Source of the DNA: Ostrinia nubilalis
Lineage: Eukaryota > Arthropoda > Insecta > Lepidoptera > Crambidae
Assembly: GCF_963855985.1 (NCBI RefSeq)
Contig: NC_087117.1
Location: 6,893,001-6,957,000, forward strand
Direction: 5' to 3'
Length of the DNA stretch: 64,000 nucleotides
The notes below the pieces were generated by a model. The model was given only the letters and a program-made list of their open reading frames with translations. It was not told where the DNA came from and made no database searches. The position numbers and the translations under genes are program-made. This document shows positions 37,592-47,236 of the stretch, piece after piece; position 1 is the stretch's first letter, and every line of letters begins with the position of its first letter.

Positions 37592-38929
37592 TCAAGAGAG
37601 GGTATCAGGAGAATAACGCATTTTATAGCTCTTCCGCAACGGGTTTTCCAAATCGGGCATATCCTTTACATCCATAGACGGGACTTCAATCGTTATTTTT
37701 TGTATTCCCGAGTCAATTTTAATTCGATGCGACTTCTCTATGTGTTTCTTCAAGTCGTATCCTCTGACAAAAGTGGCTGAACAATGCATGCATTTCACGA
37801 ACTGCCCCTTCCCGTGGCGTCTCTTAGCGTGCTCCGATCTTCTTGACGCTGATATGAAGTTCTCTCCGCACTCCTCACAATTGTAAGGTTTTTCTCCGGT
37901 ATGTCTCCGTTTGTGGTATACCGCAGCCATTCGAGACACTAACTTAGCACCGCAAATGTCACATTCAAAGTTCCTAACCCTAGTATGCACCACTGTATGT
38001 TCGGCTAAACGCGCGGGCGTATAAAACCTCTTTCCGCACCACTGGCACTGATGAGGCCTCACATCCATGTGTATCCAGATTATATGATTCTTGAGCTGGG
38101 GCCGAGACGTGTACGTTTTTCCACAGTAATCACAAGTATATGTCGCCGGATCGCGTATATTCGATCGTTTATTTCTCGGCAACGATTGCGTGTCAGGCCT
38201 CGCGTCCGGTTCGCATTTCGACCTGTGCTCTCTGTAGCAGCTGCGATTCGCGAACTGTTTGCCACAAGTCCGGCAAGTCCTGACCGCGTGCATCTGAGAA
38301 TGCGTGTCAAACGACGATTGTCTCGGAAACGTTCGTCCGCAATCCGCACAAGTCAACGAACCTAGTTTGTGCGCTTTTTTAACGTGTTTCTCTAACCGCA
38401 GCTCGTTTGTGAACAGCAACGGACACTGCTTGCACGAGATAACGCTTTCTCCATGCACTTTGGATAGATGTTCTTTCATTTCTCGACCTCTGATGACGAC
38501 GGCGCCGCAAGTTGCGCACGCTTCCTTCTGCCCGCTGTTGCTGAAGTGCAGGCACAAATAATACGGACTGTAGAAAGATTTTCCACAGTCTGGGCACGTG
38601 CAAGCCGGCCCAGATCGGTGACTGCGTGGTTTCTTGTCAGGATTATGTTTTTTCTTCGTCAATCTATTCTTGAGCCGATTCAGCATAGTTTTCGTGTCTC
38701 CACCGGTGTAATCTTTGACTGTGTGTACAGCTAGAGAATCAGACTTGATAAAGGCGCACAGAGACTTCACGGAAGGGGCAGAGGATTGGGGGATCTCGTT
38801 GAGAGCTTCAACTGCTTTTGACCAGAGTTTGAGCGAGCTTTGCGTCAACATTCGGAACTCTTGGACGGCCAGTGCGGCCGCGGCGCATGTGGCGCATATT
38901 CCGACCGGCACATACTGCTCTTCTACCAT
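37592..38929 (-). CDS. ZAD-ZF locus, alternative terminal exon E
   Basis: This is a 445-codon exon starting right after TTACAG. It begins MVEEQYVPVGICATC, giving the second ZAD cysteine pair at positions 74 and 77 when joined to the shared exon (507 aa in total). About ten C2H2-type fingers follow, in the same order as the sister exons: an atypical pair (CPDCGKSF.., CATCGAVV), SCKQCPLLF, CADCGRTF, a C2HC-like finger ending EHRSKC, then CDYCGKTY, CQWCGKRF, CDICGAKL, CEECGENFISASRRSEH and CMHCSATF. The exon also starts with ATG, so an independent short protein is formally possible, but it would lack half the ZAD. The presumed role is sequence-specific DNA binding in the nucleus with ZAD dimerisation; targets are unknown. 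Confidence 0.85.
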   Translation of the reverse strand: MVEEQYVPVGICATCAAAALAVQEFRMLTQSSLKLWSKAVEALNEIPQSSAPSVKSLCAFIKSDSLAVHTVKDYTGGDTKTMLNRLKNRLTKKKHNPDKKPRSHRSGPACTCPDCGKSFYSPYYLCLHFSNSGQKEACATCGAVVIRGREMKEHLSKVHGESVISCKQCPLLFTNELRLEKHVKKAHKLGSLTCADCGRTFPRQSSFDTHSQMHAVRTCRTCGKQFANRSCYREHRSKCEPDARPDTQSLPRNKRSNIRDPATYTCDYCGKTYTSRPQLKNHIIWIHMDVRPHQCQWCGKRFYTPARLAEHTVVHTRVRNFECDICGAKLVSRMAAVYHKRRHTGEKPYNCEECGENFISASRRSEHAKRRHGKGQFVKCMHCSATFVRGYDLKKHIEKSHRIKIDSGIQKITIEVPSMDVKDMPDLENPLRKSYKMRYSPDTLS

Positions 38930-39410
38930 CTGTAATTGAGAAGCGGTTTTTGATAGAATTTGTTAATCTATTACGATTAAAAATTGGGTAATTGACGTTA
39001 CCTACCAATTTCAATAATTTTGTGCGACTTATAAACGTATTCTTTATGCATGACAAGGAACACCATAGATTTTGTACAGCAATAGATTATGAGGCCAAAA
39101 TTGATCGCAAACTAAATTGACTAACGATTACTGAATTCAAGGCCACTAAAAATGGCTACAAGAAGTATCTTTAAAGATGTTCCTCGAAATTATTGGCTGA
39201 TGGTGTCAATTACCCAAGTAAAGTTTTAGAAGGTGTCACAAGTCACAAAGTTAAAGTTAACATTTTTCGATTATAATGAAAACAATCATTTATTTTCGAA
39301 AATAACATTTTTATACAAAATCAAACGGGATCAAAGAATGAATTATCAGTCAAAAAAATATGTTTTACATTGCAACTATGAAAGATCAATATACTGACAA
39401 AAAGTACTCA

Positions 39411-39536
39411 CGCCCGTATTCACAAAGATTACTATGAGGTCTCACAGTGCGCGTGGACGCACAGGGTGACACATGAACGTTGTGCGTTCGATTTGATGCT
39501 TCACATAAGCAAGCATCGTTTGTGAATAAAAGGGCG
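39411..39536. mobile_element. MITE with CGCCCGTATTCACAAA ends, copy 1
   Basis: The left CGCCCGTATTCACAAAGATT is inverted at the right (TTTGTGAATAAAAGGGCG). The 3-bp TCA duplication is at 39408-39410 and 39537-39539. The second copy at 55641-55790 is in reverse order. It lies between ZAD-ZF exons D and E. Confidence 0.75.
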
Positions 39537-39737
39537 TCAATACTCTAGTAACATAGGATTTGTTGATAGCTAAAAATTGGAACATGCATTTTCATAATGT
39601 CAAAAATCAGTTAAATCATCAAGATTATCAATACTATTTACAAAGAACGAAAAAACTTAGGTTTTCACATGATCATAACCAACAAAGTAAGAACAAAAAT
39701 CGTAATATTTTGTCGAAATGCATACAATACAAAAGTA

Positions 39738-39743
39738 TTTATT
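39738..39743 (-). terminator. Candidate poly(A) signal for ZAD-ZF terminal exon D
   Basis: AATAAA on the minus strand lies 17 nt beyond the stop codon of exon D. It would give a very short 3' UTR. Confidence 0.4.
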
Positions 39744-39759
39744 TCTACACCCACGTCAT

Positions 39760-40995
39760 TCAGTCAATGCCTACCCAATAATTCTGTGCCTGGCGATAGT
39801 TTGGACGATCAAATTTGAGGGAATGGACAGACAAGTAGTGTTTTTTCAGTTCAAAAGGCCTAACGAATCTAGCAGAGCATTCTTCACAGCCGTGCGGCAT
39901 GTCTTTAGTGCTTCTGTGCCTGCGTTTGATATGATCGGACCTTCTAGAAGCAGACAGAAACCTATCCCCGCACTCTTCACACTCATACGGCTTCTCACCA
40001 GAGTGTATTCGCTGGTGGAGGTGGAAACCTAGTTCCGTACGCATTTTCGCTCCACAATGACAGACAAACAACCGCCTTTGCAGTTTATGGACTAGCTCAT
40101 GGGATCTTAGATGAGAAATCGTCGATGTACGCTTCCCGCAAGTCTCGCAAACGTACGGCAACACGTTCAAGTGTTTCTGTATGATATGGATCCGTAGAGA
40201 TGGCTTTTTAGTGTACGTAGAGCCGCAGTGGTCACATTCGTACCGATTAAAACGGTTCACAGCTTTATTCGCTTTAGTCCGCCGGGCGTTGCATACTTTT
40301 TGATGGTAAATGTAACACTTGCGGTTCTCGTAACATTTCTCACAGGAACTACAATGGAATAGGGAATGCGAGTACGCATGAGCGCTTAAAGCTCTTTCAC
40401 TGTTGAAACACACACCGCACACTTTGCACTGAAGTTTAAAATCTCCGTGACAGTTCAAAAGGTGGGCATTAAGTAGCTGCGTGTCGTCAAACACTTGGTG
40501 ACAGCTGCCGCAAGAGAAAACACACTTCCCGTGTTCGCTGCTCAGATGCCCAGCCAACTTAACTTTCGGTACGACCTCACCGCAAAAGTTGCAGGCTCGT
40601 TTCAGGGTATTCCGCAAGTGGTTATTCAGGAACGATATGACGTTGAATTTCTTACCACAGTCGGCGCAGTTATACGGACGCCCGCGAGCTCTTTCGACTT
40701 TCTTAGGCTTTACTTCGATTGGATCCTGAAAATGGGAGTTCAGTCGGCAGAGCGCTTTCTCTGTACTCGCGGCGGACTCCGTCTGGTCGCCGATAATAGT
40801 CTTATCCTGCGCACCGTAGAATATGTAGTACACTTTATCGTTCTCCGTCGGGTCTTGGATATTTGTGAGGAAGTCGGCGGCGTGGGACCACTGGTTGTGG
40901 GATTCCATGCAGGCTTGCCGGAAGGTGATCGCGGCGAGCGCGCTTTCCGAGCAATCGCGACACAGTCCCGGCGGCAATTCCTTGTCATCCGCCAC
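39760..40995 (-). CDS. ZAD-ZF locus, alternative terminal exon D
   Basis: The acceptor CGTTTCAG is followed by a 411-codon exon in phase 0. It begins VADDKELPPGLCRDC, which places the second ZAD cysteine pair at 74 and 77 of a 473-aa joined product. About ten fingers follow in the family order: CADCGKKF, CNFCGEVV, CGSCHQVF, CKVCGVCF, CSSCEKCY (C2HC), CDHCGSTY, CETCGKRT, CHCGAKM (one residue short between the cysteines, so perhaps weak in zinc binding), CEECGDRFLSASRRSDH and CEECSARF. It lies 88 nt below the stop of exon C. The first usable ATG upstream (41013) lies in the presumed intron, so I take splicing rather than that ATG as the start. Confidence 0.85.
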   Translation of the reverse strand: MADDKELPPGLCRDCSESALAAITFRQACMESHNQWSHAADFLTNIQDPTENDKVYYIFYGAQDKTIIGDQTESAASTEKALCRLNSHFQDPIEVKPKKVERARGRPYNCADCGKKFNVISFLNNHLRNTLKRACNFCGEVVPKVKLAGHLSSEHGKCVFSCGSCHQVFDDTQLLNAHLLNCHGDFKLQCKVCGVCFNSERALSAHAYSHSLFHCSSCEKCYENRKCYIYHQKVCNARRTKANKAVNRFNRYECDHCGSTYTKKPSLRIHIIQKHLNVLPYVCETCGKRTSTISHLRSHELVHKLQRRLFVCHCGAKMRTELGFHLHQRIHSGEKPYECEECGDRFLSASRRSDHIKRRHRSTKDMPHGCEECSARFVRPFELKKHYLSVHSLKFDRPNYRQAQNYWVGID

Positions 40996-41083
40996 CTGAA
41001 ACGACGTCATCAATCAGTCCGTTCCTCTTGCGATCACCTTAATTTAACCTATTTGAAGCACGAATTAAAAAAAATCAACACTG

Positions 41084-42178
41084 TTATTGATCCCAGCCTA
41101 CGGTTTCGTGTTGGGATTTAAGATGGCTGTTTAAAGACCGTTTGGAATTGAACGCAAGGTCGCAAACGATGCAACCGTACATTTTACGCTTCCTAGGTTT
41201 ACGCAGAGGGGTGTATTCCCTCAGTTCGCCGTTTTCATCGAAATGTTTTTTGTAATGTCTCTCGTATCCTCTTCGGGTGCTGTATTTCGCGTCGCAAATG
41301 CTGCAGACGTATCTATCTTCGACCCTGTTGTGAGTGTTGTCGTGTTCCCTTAAGTGAGCGGCGTTACAGAATGTTTTGCCACACTGATCGCACTGGTGCT
41401 GCCAGCCTACTATGTGGCTGTACCGGATATGATGTCTCAGAGCGTCTTTGAATCGGTACTCTCTGGAACAGTAGTCGCAGATATACTTCTCCGCCTTGCT
41501 TGAATTGGTGCACCGTTTCGAGTGGTAAGCGTAACACTGCCAGCTAGTGAACCTGATATCGCACCCTCTGCATATCCTTTCTTTATGCTTGTACGAGCAA
41601 TGAGCGTTCAAATTGAATTGAGATGGGAATCTTTTGTTGCATTCAAAACACACGTGATTCCCTACATTCCTGTACTTTGTTGAACTACAAAAATGTTTGT
41701 GTTTCTTAAAATTCTTTTGCGATCTGAAATAACTGTTGCACGCTTTGCATAAAAACACCGTAGCTTGGTGAACGACTCTGACATGGTTCTCGAAAGAATC
41801 CGTAGGTATAATACGATTGCAATAGATGCACATCTTCATCCGTATGTCTTTGATATGTTTATTCAACTCATAGACCGATGGGGATTTTTTCCCGCACTTA
41901 GGACACTTCAATTGACCCAAAGGTATTCTTCCTAACCTATGGTTAGTACTGGAAGCCTTCATTCTTTTCCTGCTTTTATTAATCATTGTGATGTCATCGC
42001 CTATGAAGACGTACGCTCTCTCTTTCACGTCAGACACGTCCATTTCGTACAAATATTCAGTGACCTGATCCCATTTTTGCTGGGAAGCGCTGCAGAGCTG
42101 GATGAAAGGCACGGCCAGCTTTGCGGACGCGACACAGGCGTTGCAGGCCATCGAAGGCAGCGAAGGCGCCAAGTCAAC
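41084..42178 (-). CDS. ZAD-ZF locus, alternative terminal exon C
   Basis: The acceptor GTTGTTCCAG precedes a 364-codon exon in phase 0. It begins VDLAPSLPSMACNAC, again giving ZAD cysteines 74 and 77 (426 aa joined). About nine fingers are visible (CPKCGKKS, CIYCNRII, CKACNSYF, CFECNKRF, CRGCDIRF, CDYCSREY, CDQCGKTF, CSICDAKY, CIVCDLAF). It is the most divergent sister: the otherwise conserved SASRRSEH finger is replaced by a lysine/arginine-rich linker (PLRKPRKRKMYG), making this isoform shorter. No AATAAA lies in the 88 nt before exon D, so 3' processing of this isoform is unclear. Confidence 0.82.
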   Translation of the reverse strand, partial: VDLAPSLPSMACNACVASAKLAVPFIQLCSASQQKWDQVTEYLYEMDVSDVKERAYVFIGDDITMINKSRKRMKASSTNHRLGRIPLGQLKCPKCGKKSPSVYELNKHIKDIRMKMCIYCNRIIPTDSFENHVRVVHQATVFLCKACNSYFRSQKNFKKHKHFCSSTKYRNVGNHVCFECNKRFPSQFNLNAHCSYKHKERICRGCDIRFTSWQCYAYHSKRCTNSSKAEKYICDYCSREYRFKDALRHHIRYSHIVGWQHQCDQCGKTFCNAAHLREHDNTHNRVEDRYVCSICDAKYSTRRGYERHYKKHFDENGELREYTPLRKPRKRKMYGCIVCDLAFNSKRSLNSHLKSQHETVGWDQ

Positions 42179-43028
42179 CTGGAACAACGTTCCTGTCACT
42201 CAGCCAATGTCCAATCTCGGTTGTATGGTTTATTCTGTCCGCTTTTTCAAGGTGGTTAGAGATGCTATATTTGGGACTTGTAAGTGCCCTGTGAAGGCCT
42301 TTACTAGTGAATCTTTGACATTTATATCGGCAAGTAATCTTGTAAGAGGGAGTTTATATACGGTCATGGAGGAAATATCAAGTATTAGATGGGTGGGTAG
42401 GCTTTAAGTAACAATATGCTGAGGCATTACTTGTCCAATCGTTAAGATGCTTGGACAAGTAAGTAAAGACCTGGCTGGGGCCATGGAAAATTGGGGTCAC
42501 ATTTTTGGTCAGGAACAATAATAATAACCACAATACGAAACAAGAATTAGGCTAAATATCAGACGATTTTCAACGTTGCAGATACAAAAATAAAAAACAA
42601 CTTCTAAAATTACCTAACTAGTGATCTACACCAGCATTGTATGGTAATTTTTACAATGCTTGTATAAGTAGCTGCAGATAATTTTCCTATTCGACCAGAA
42701 TAGATATTGTGGCATGTACCCAAAATTATTAAATACAATAAGGTTAGTGAGTTAAACATTTACTCAATCAAAAATATCAAGAGAAACTCATGCAGACACA
42801 CAGATCAGTTACAAGGGCTTTCTTTAGGCGAGATAGTAATACATACTATTTCATGATCATGAAGGATTTATAAAGTAAATAGAGTAAATACATAATGCAT
42901 CATCAATAGAGTGCGTTTTAGATAGGGCAAACATAATTGAAAACAGGTTTCTTTTCACATAATAGCATAAAAATATGCAGTAGTAAAGATAGCAATTTAG
43001 TACACCATATTTGGTGTAGCAGGTATAG

Positions 43029-43205
43029 TCCGGTCGCCGAGCACGTAGAATTTCGTGCAATGACCCCAAGCTACCCATCCTTATCGCTCGCGCGTAATTA
43101 TGTTGCTGTCGCGACTGTGCGACGGGCGGCCGCAGTGTGTGCGAGCGCGATAACGATGGGTAGCTTAGGGTCATTGGACGTAATTCTACGTGCTCGCCGA
43201 CCGGG
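43029..43205. mobile_element. Palindromic MITE family 'GGTCRCCGAGCACG', copy 2
   Basis: The arms CCGGTCGCCGAGCACG.. and CGTGCTCGCCGACCGG flank the usual ATGACCCCAAGCTACCC stem. It sits between ZAD-ZF exons B and C. Confidence 0.8.
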
Positions 43206-43273
43206 CTTAACCATATTAATAGAAATAAGTAACAATAACAGTACAAAATATTTAAAAAATGTAAAAATGTCAT

Positions 43274-44731
43274 TCAGTCAATATTTGTAACTTCCACTTC
43301 GTCTCCTTTAGCAAAAACTTTAATCGGAACAATTCTCTTCCTTGGCCTTCGAATGAATCCCTTCTGGTGTTTTCTGCTATGATGAACCAGCCCTCTGCAC
43401 GTTTTGAATTTTTCCTGACATTCAGGGCATTCAAATAACGCGTTTTCATCGATTGGGTCGCTGTGAACGTCTGATATATGCCTCTTCAATTTAAAAGGGA
43501 AAGGAAATCTAGCCGGACAAAGATGACAAGCATGTTTGTTCAAATTATCAGCGCTGTGCTTTTTTCTAATGTGCTCTGACCTCCTTGACGAAGCAGAGAA
43601 CGTTTCTCCGCATTGATTACAAAGATAAGGCTTCTCTCCAGTGTGTAAACGTAAATGTTGTGTGTAGCCCAGTCGCGTTTTCAAGACAAGGCAACAGATG
43701 TCACATTTGTACATGGATTTTTCGTGACTTTTTAAATGAGAAGACATGTGAGCAGCTGCAAATGACTTCCCACAGTGTGGGCATGGTGTGTGCGTGTTCT
43801 TAAGATGCACTATTTGGATGTGAGCGTTCACAAACTTCTTTCCAGCAAACTTTTTATTGCAGTAGTCGCAAATGCATTCATTTTGAGCACTGCCTCTCAG
43901 TCCGACCCGGACCTTTTTTCTGCTCAACTTATTTTTTACTTCAATAGTCACTTTGTTTTTAGTTCTGATCGTATCTTGGCGGTTCTTGTCCAAATTGCAA
44001 CATGTTCGAACATGGTGGATGTAGCATGGCTGGTTACGGTACACCTTGTCGCAGCCTGGACATGTTTTCAAAAGATGCATGTTGTGGTGAGCAACGTACG
44101 CATGATTCGTTTGGAAACTGCGACCACAGTCCCCACATGTGCAGGCCCCTTTAGCATGATCTGCTTCGATATGTCTTAAATATTTTATTTTAGACAAAAA
44201 TAGTGCTGGACATTTTTTACACGCAGACAGTTTTGTTTTATGATAAACGTGTAAATGTTCCACCATATCGTTCCTAGGCATTATTTTAGCGCAAATATGA
44301 CACGCTCTCTTGTAGTCCGACGAGTATTTCAAGTGTTGTGACAAGTGCTCAGCATAACGGAACTCTTTTTGACACATCGGACAGAAGCATTTCAATTTCT
44401 TGTACCGTTTGCGGGTTTTTTCTTTAACAAGAACCGGTGTTACACTGCGAGATTTCTCCTTGACAAGACCATTTTGAACGTCCTCTTCCGTACTGTTTTC
44501 TTCCAAGTCTATATTTGTTGTAATCGTCATCTCGTTACCTTCTATGAAGGCATAGAGCTTTGTGCTTCTATCGGACACCGTTTCTGGAGTTGGGAGGTTG
44601 CTTAGCAGTTGCAACATCGAGTTCCATTGGTCGCCTGCCTTCTTGCAGAGTGCGGAGAAGTTAACAGCGGCTACCGCTGATCCAGTGCATACTGAGCAAA
44701 GGCCTTGAGGCAGGTACGCTGCCTCTGGTAC
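43274..44731 (-). CDS. ZAD-ZF locus, alternative terminal exon B (proximal)
   Basis: This is the exon nearest the shared one, 527 nt away across a GT..AG intron. It starts after GTGCTTGCAG in phase 0 with VPEAAYLPQGLCSVC, completing the ZAD (cysteines 23/26 and 74/77) of a 547-aa protein. Eleven finger units follow: CPMCQKEF, CHICAKIM, CKKCPALF, CGDCGRSF, CPGCDKVY (C2HC), CDYCNKKF, CPHCGKSF, CDICCLVL, CNQCGETFSASSRRSEH, CHLCPARF and CPECQEKF. Exons B, D and E share finger order and the ..HTGEKPY or HSGEKPY linker before the SASRRSEH or SASSRRSEH finger, so they look like tandem duplicates. The predicted product is a nuclear DNA-binding regulator. Confidence 0.88.
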   Translation of the reverse strand, partial: VPEAAYLPQGLCSVCTGSAVAAVNFSALCKKAGDQWNSMLQLLSNLPTPETVSDRSTKLYAFIEGNEMTITTNIDLEENSTEEDVQNGLVKEKSRSVTPVLVKEKTRKRYKKLKCFCPMCQKEFRYAEHLSQHLKYSSDYKRACHICAKIMPRNDMVEHLHVYHKTKLSACKKCPALFLSKIKYLRHIEADHAKGACTCGDCGRSFQTNHAYVAHHNMHLLKTCPGCDKVYRNQPCYIHHVRTCCNLDKNRQDTIRTKNKVTIEVKNKLSRKKVRVGLRGSAQNECICDYCNKKFAGKKFVNAHIQIVHLKNTHTPCPHCGKSFAAAHMSSHLKSHEKSMYKCDICCLVLKTRLGYTQHLRLHTGEKPYLCNQCGETFSASSRRSEHIRKKHSADNLNKHACHLCPARFPFPFKLKRHISDVHSDPIDENALFECPECQEKFKTCRGLVHHSRKHQKGFIRRPRKRIVPIKVFAKGDEVEVTNID

Positions 44732-45258
44732 CTGCAAGCACCGCATTGGTCAGCAGTTCACGATCTTATGTGCTGGTCTCTTCAGGACTGCTATTCCGAA
44801 CTATAAACGCTTTCTTCAATAAATATTTGGGTTCATAATATTTACAGGGATAGTTTAAGGCTTAACATTTGGAGTCAAATTACATGTTTCATGTTTAAAT
44901 ACTATGGTGTTTATTAATTTACTTATTTTAATAGTCATGACAGTGAAAACCCACGACCTAACCTTAGCTATTCTAGCTACAATAACTGGCTTCGTAAACG
45001 CTATTGAAATTGGTTTTATTTGATGATTTAACAAAAAATACTATGAAATATCGCATATTAATTATATCTGTTGAGTGAAAACGGATGTAGCCTACATATT
45101 TTTAATGAATTAGTGCAGCATCATACAAAATTATTCATTTTCCAATTTCCATCCGCCATTTTGTTTTCATCAAGGCGGGAATGACGCGTTCCGTTCTTCG
45201 CAGAAAATAAACAATTTAGATGATTGCTGCACTACAAAATATAGGTTTGTGAACCCAC

Positions 45259-45444
45259 CTCGATGCCTGTGATCAACTCCAGGAGATCAGCAAGGGTGAC
45301 TGATCTCTCCCCATCCATCATCACGGTATCTTCTAGGAAAACTTGGCCTTCCGACGTATCGCCCATACATATTCGACATTTGTTTGCACCGTCTCCACGC
45401 ACCAAATGGGAGACCAACGCCTTCACATCTATCTCTCTACTCAT
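45259..45444 (-). CDS. ZAD-ZF locus, shared first coding exon (half ZAD)
   Basis: The 62-codon exon begins MSREIDVKALVSHL and contains only the first zinc-binding pair of a ZAD, CRIC at 23-26. It then carries the helix LADLLELITGIE and ends at the donor GAG|GTGGGT in phase 0. ZAD domains mediate dimerisation and protein contacts of insect zinc-finger factors and need two CxxC pairs. The second pair is supplied by each of the four downstream exons at equal spacing. I found no other exon encoding a first ZAD half between 37.5 and 45.4 kb, so this one must serve all four unless others lie outside the window. Confidence 0.85.
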
Positions 45445-47236
45445 GTTAAAAGTTTATGGGTTTTCCAGGCTGAATTTCTATGTAAAAATTATTTTTTGAT
45501 AAGAAATACGAAAAGTACACGCTCCGCTCATGCAGTCAGCTTTCTTTTGACAGGTATAGAGATGTTACCATATGGTTTGAGAAAAGGTCAATCGATTCAA
45601 ACGAATAAAATCGAATATCTAATATTATTTTACAGTATTTATTAGTAATGGATTCATTAGTATTATCATTAATCATTAGTATGGGAAATCATAATTAGCA
45701 ATAATTTAATTAATTGAAGTTGCAAAATTTCATTAAAGCTAAAATTCTTAACAACTCATTTATTATTTTAGAATTTCATATGATTTGCATTTTTAACCCG
45801 AAATCACAACATTAACTCGAAATACCACTCACTGATTAATCACGAAATTCACGAAATCTCAGAAACTATAACACCTACAAACTTGTTGGTAGGTAGGTTT
45901 CTTATAGAAAGTAGACATCCATTGACAGATTTTACGAAACTACACCCCTAAGAAAGTAAATGGTAGCGGGTGGCCGCAATGAGGTAAAATGACAAATTCA
46001 TTAAGAAGACTTCAAAATAATAAAAAAGTAACAGTTTAACCTACAGCCGACAGCATATTCAGACTATAGCTAAAGAAACAAAGAAACAAGTTTGTATAGT
46101 TTTTATGAGAAGTTCAGTTCATTATTAGGTAATTTATAAAATAAATTGGACGTTTAAAACAAATAAAGAATTATTATTTACGTTATCAATCAAAATCAAA
46201 ATTATCTTTATTTGTACTTACAAATCGTCAAATTAATGCTTGTCTCATTCTTTTTTTGCCCTACTAGCGCTTCGAGACAAACATTTGGCAACTGCTATTT
46301 ATAAGACACTAGCTTTCCACCCGCGTGGAATTTTCGATTTTTATAAAACCTATGACACTCAGCAATTACGTGGCTTTCTATTGATGAAATAATTTTTTAA
46401 ATCGGTTCGGTAGATCCCGAGATTTCCCCTTACAATTTTACAAATGAACAAACACACAAACTTTACCTCTTTATAATATTAGTATAGATAACTATCTAGA
46501 CTCTCTTGCAATGTGTAAAAATTGTCCAAAGACTTATTTATTTAAAACTATTTTAAACTAGCTTTCCGCCCACGGCTTCGACAGTGCGTTGAATTTCGTT
46601 TGTTAAATTTTCCCGAATTTTCTTTGCTATAAATCTCACGGAGCCCGAGACCTTTCCAACGAATGCAAAACCGTGGAAATCGGTTCGTGCGTTCTGGAGT
46701 TATAGCGTCCAGGGAGGAAAACCCGACTTATTTTTAGTAGATTTTAATAATTTAATTAGTTGTGTAATCGATTAATCGATATGAATGTAATTATTACATC
46801 ACTACTTGATGCTGATTGGTCGTTTCTAAGGACCAATCAGAACGAAGCAATTTTGGTCTTGTTGCCATTTTTGAAATTTATATTACCCCAATTTACATAA
46901 AAATAGTTACAATGATACAATTATTTATTTTTTCTAATAAATTATGATTTAAGTTGTGTGTCGCTGTACTTAGACCGTGTAATTAATCAAAGTGCCACTA
47001 TTATAAGAATGAATCTCAGAGTCAGAATGGATGTAGTTTTCGGTCCTGTTTTTTCTTATCTCATTCTTGTTCATCAATGCGGCATGCATACCTATAGTCT
47101 TTTCTTGTTCTTTTACCCATTGTTCTGGTAAAAAATGTGCTTAATGGTAACATCAGTTAATGCTGTCAGTTCTAGCTGTCAAACAAATTGACATTGTCAA
47201 AATTTCGCTATTGTTTGTGAATCATCGGAAAGCAAA
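45445..47236. other. Divergent intergenic region between ZAD-ZF and CCT7
   Basis: The two genes point away from each other, so both promoters should lie here. The AT-rich middle holds two decayed retroelement tails (46303-46490, 46556-46740). I could not assign core promoter motifs with confidence. Confidence 0.5.

Noticed and set aside
40495..41121. 208-aa plus-strand open frame over ZAD-ZF exon D
   Set aside because: Antisense to a well-supported zinc-finger exon; no domain of its own.
42857..43290. Open frames on both strands between ZAD-ZF exons B and C as extra coding exons
   Set aside because: They lie on the palindromic MITE and contain no zinc-finger or ZAD cysteine pairs.
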